From: Nocardia sp. SYP-A9097 | GTDB taxonomy: Bacteria > Actinomycetota > Actinomycetes > Mycobacteriales > Mycobacteriaceae | NCBI RefSeq assembly: GCF_009649815.1 | Contig: NZ_WJIC01000001.1 | Location: 1 to 64,000, forward strand | Length of the DNA stretch: 64,000 bases | Reading direction: 5' to 3' | Shown: positions 62,472-64,000 of the stretch, in pieces | Layout: every line of letters begins with the position of its first letter | Numbering within the stretch: position 1 is the stretch's first letter | Position numbers and translations under genes: made by a program | Notes under the pieces: generated by a model | The model's database searches: none | What the model was told of the DNA's origin: nothing | Seen by the model: only the letters and a program-made list of their open reading frames with translations

Positions 62472-63545
62472 TCACTGGAAGGGATTGACGCCAGGTGGAA
62501 CCGTCAATCGCGGGGTCGCGGGGGTCGTCGGGACCACCGGCGGCTGGTTGCGGAACGTCGGACGCGGGATATTCGACGGCCATTCCCGCGGGATGTCCGG
62601 CGGGAAGCTGGGGAGCGGGCGATAGGTTGCCGGAGGTGTGCGCATCCACGACGGGATGACCGGAGGCGGGGTGTGCACGGGGCCGCTCGAATCATTGGAG
62701 GCACCCGCCGCGATCAATCGGATCACGATCAGCACCAGCACCCCGATCCCCCATCGGGCGGCGCGACCGCCGCCCGATTTCTTCGTGGTGTCGTAGATGA
62801 ATTGCGGCTGCGGGGTGGTGGCATAGCGGTTCGCCAGCCGGGCGTCCTCCTGCGCCAGCCACTCCAGATGCTCGCGCACCGCGGTCCCGTACTCCGGGTC
62901 CAGCAGCGCGACGCGGCGCAATTGTTCTTCTCCCACAGCGCGATTGCCGCGACCGATATCCATCAGCGCCAGCTCGTACAGTGCCTCCGCGTTCGCCGGG
63001 TCCAGGCGCAGCGCCTCCCGGAATGCCACCTCGGCCTGCTCGGTGTTGTTCTGCCCCTCGAGGTTTCGGCGCAGAATGAAACCGCGCAGCAGATGCACGC
63101 TGACATCGTCGGGATCGCGTGCGAGTGCCGTCTCCAGCGTTTGCAAGGCCCCCCGCGGATCCTTGTCCCGCTTGGTGGAGGCCAGGATTCGCAGATTGTC
63201 GGTGTTCCCCGGATCGATCTTCACCGCCTGCTCGGCCGCCGCCACCGCCCGCCCCCGATGCTCCCGCGCCGCCTCGGGACCCAACTCGGCATCGCGGGCC
63301 ATGCCCAACTCGGCCAGTGCCCGCACCCGCCAGGCGAAGGTGTTCTCCGGGTCACCGCGCAAGGCCGCGGCGCTGTACTCCACGGCCCGTGGATACTCTT
63401 TGATCCGCAACACCACATTGGCCATATCCGCCAGTGCCACAACATCTTCCGGATCCCCGGCGAGCACCTCCCCCAGCATCTCCCGAGCCGAGTCCAGCCG
63501 CCCCAAACTCGCCAGCACCCGAGCCTTCTCGATCCGGCTATCCAT
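62472..63545 (-). CDS. TPR protein with transmembrane helix and Pro-rich tail
   Basis: A 357-residue protein. About six tetratricopeptide-type units run over residues 1-215 (LASLGRLDSAREMLGEVLAGDP, VAFREALRLDPANAEALYEL), each ending in the DP-x-N turn. A helix (~245-262, WGIGVLVLIVIRLIAAG) follows, then an extended tail rich in Pro and Thr that would be outside the cell if the TPR domain is cytosolic. The ATG at 63545 overlaps the end of the upstream gene by 8 bases. It probably acts as a scaffold; partners are not known. Confidence 0.82.
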   Translation of the reverse strand: MDSRIEKARVLASLGRLDSAREMLGEVLAGDPEDVVALADMANVVLRIKEYPRAVEYSAAALRGDPENTFAWRVRALAELGMARDAELGPEAAREHRGRAVAAAEQAVKIDPGNTDNLRILASTKRDKDPRGALQTLETALARDPDDVSVHLLRGFILRRNLEGQNNTEQAEVAFREALRLDPANAEALYELALMDIGRGNRAVGEEQLRRVALLDPEYGTAVREHLEWLAQEDARLANRYATTPQPQFIYDTTKKSGGGRAARWGIGVLVLIVIRLIAAGASNDSSGPVHTPPPVIPSWMRTPPATYRPLPSFPPDIPREWPSNIPRPTFRNQPPVVPTTPATPRLTVPPGVNPFQ

Positions 63546-64000
63546 GCGGCACCGGCTGCTGCGATCTCAGATCGGACAGAAAGCCCGGATCACTCCATGG
63601 GTTGTAGGGCGGGACCTGCCTTGTCGGGGTCACCGTCGCCGGATGATGACCGTCCGAATCCGCCGAACAGCTACTCAGCATGAGCCGCAGGAGCAGCAGC
63701 ACCGGGAAGAGCAGCAGCCATGCACCACGAGATCGTCGCGGCCGGTGCAGGGGGGTGGCGGCGGCCAACTCGCGGGTGCTCGGGCCGCCGGTCGGCCCCG
63801 CCGGGTCCGGTTCGGGCGGATGCGATTTCACCGCTTCGTCGGTGTCGGCCGTATCGACCGGGGCCAGCCGCGCGCATTCCTCCTCGATCTTGTCGATGTA
63901 CTGCCGCGCCGAATCACCGATCCCCGGATCGAGCCGCGCGGCCATACGAAAGTGGTCGAGGGCCAGCTCGCGGCCACCGAGGTCGTACTCGAGGCGCGCC
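63538..64000 (-). CDS. TPR-type membrane protein, C-terminal part (cut by window edge)
   Basis: The frame is open to the right edge. Its visible end reads LEYDLGGRELALDHFRMAARL from the edge, a TPR-like unit, then IDKIEEECARLAP, a hydrophilic linker, and a hydrophobic helix (WLLLFPVLLLLRLML) with a following SSCS and a Pro-rich end. An internal ATG at 63945 is not a credible start because the TPR pattern continues upstream of it. The layout (TPR, helix, Pro-rich tail) is the same as in the downstream gene, so the two may be paralogues in one operon with 8-base overlap. Confidence 0.75.
   Translation of the reverse strand, partial: ARLEYDLGGRELALDHFRMAARLDPGIGDSARQYIDKIEEECARLAPVDTADTDEAVKSHPPEPDPAGPTGGPSTRELAAATPLHRPRRSRGAWLLLFPVLLLLRLMLSSCSADSDGHHPATVTPTRQVPPYNPWSDPGFLSDLRSQQPVPHG

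Overview
The window is high-GC actinobacterial DNA, most likely from Nocardia or a close relative in the Nocardiaceae. From about 2 to 17 kb the gene order matches, as I recall it, M. tuberculosis Rv3667-Rv3683: acs end, holin-like membrane protein, ephE, marP, CoA-type NUDIX, thioredoxin-like protein, nth, Rv3675-like protein, crp, metallo-beta-lactamase-fold protein, RidA, two ArsA-type ATPases, whiB4, ponA2, YqeY and a metallophosphoesterase. That identification is from remembered synteny and motifs, not from a search.

Layout. 0-18.2 kb: conserved core carrying NhaA, an acid-stress protease operon, DNA repair, a cAMP-receptor-type regulator and a cell-wall synthase. 18.3 kb: tRNA-Pro(CGG). 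18.4-21.5 kb: an AT-richer cassette of three overlapping genes (PanE-like, Gfo/Idh/MocA-like, and a two-helix membrane protein with a degenerate Nudix-like box). 21.7-26.1 kb: succinic-semialdehyde-type dehydrogenase, enoyl-CoA hydratase and an ABC exporter. 26.3-38.7 kb: two divergent operons for lipid or steroid-type oxidation. Leftward are CYP123-like P450, SDR, ferredoxin, SnoaL-like protein, an unknown protein, FadD, acetoacetate-decarboxylase-like protein and SDR. Rightward are aldehyde dehydrogenase, 3-hydroxyisobutyrate-dehydrogenase-like protein, carboxymuconolactone-decarboxylase-like protein, a KstD-like flavoprotein and an LLM flavin oxidoreductase. 38.8-41.8 kb: overlapping glycosyltransferase, methyltransferase and alpha/alpha-toroid genes. 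41.8-42.4 kb: a 610-bp inverted-repeat element. 42.4-44.7 kb: DUF222-HNH protein and a methyltransferase. 44.8-56.6 kb: TetR regulator, CYP51, glutathione peroxidase, CYP125-like P450, GMC oxidoreductase, LLM oxidoreductase, secreted SGNH hydrolase, TetR, an unknown protein and an APH-like kinase. 56.6-62.3 kb: TetR/MFS and TetR/SDR divergons with clear palindromic operators, an LtrA pseudogene and catalase. 62.5-64 kb: two TPR proteins, the second cut by the window edge.

How it fits together. Seven promoter regions between 23 and 54 kb carry a TNNAACNNGTTNNA-type palindrome (three full matches), the motif known for the cholesterol-catabolism repressor KstR. They sit in front of CYP125-like, GMC oxidoreductase, acyl-CoA metabolism and related genes. 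A second operator, consensus CCRKACASGTGTCYRS, occurs only at the CYP123/ALDH divergent promoter, at the start of the TetR gene at 44.8 kb and in front of CYP51. This suggests one local TetR regulator joins CYP51 to the CYP123/ALDH operons. The strongest candidates for something undescribed are this CYP51-linked operator set, the three-gene cassette beside tRNA-Pro, the 610-bp inverted repeat that supplies the end of a gene, and four helically phased GCGTGTCG repeats upstream of crp.
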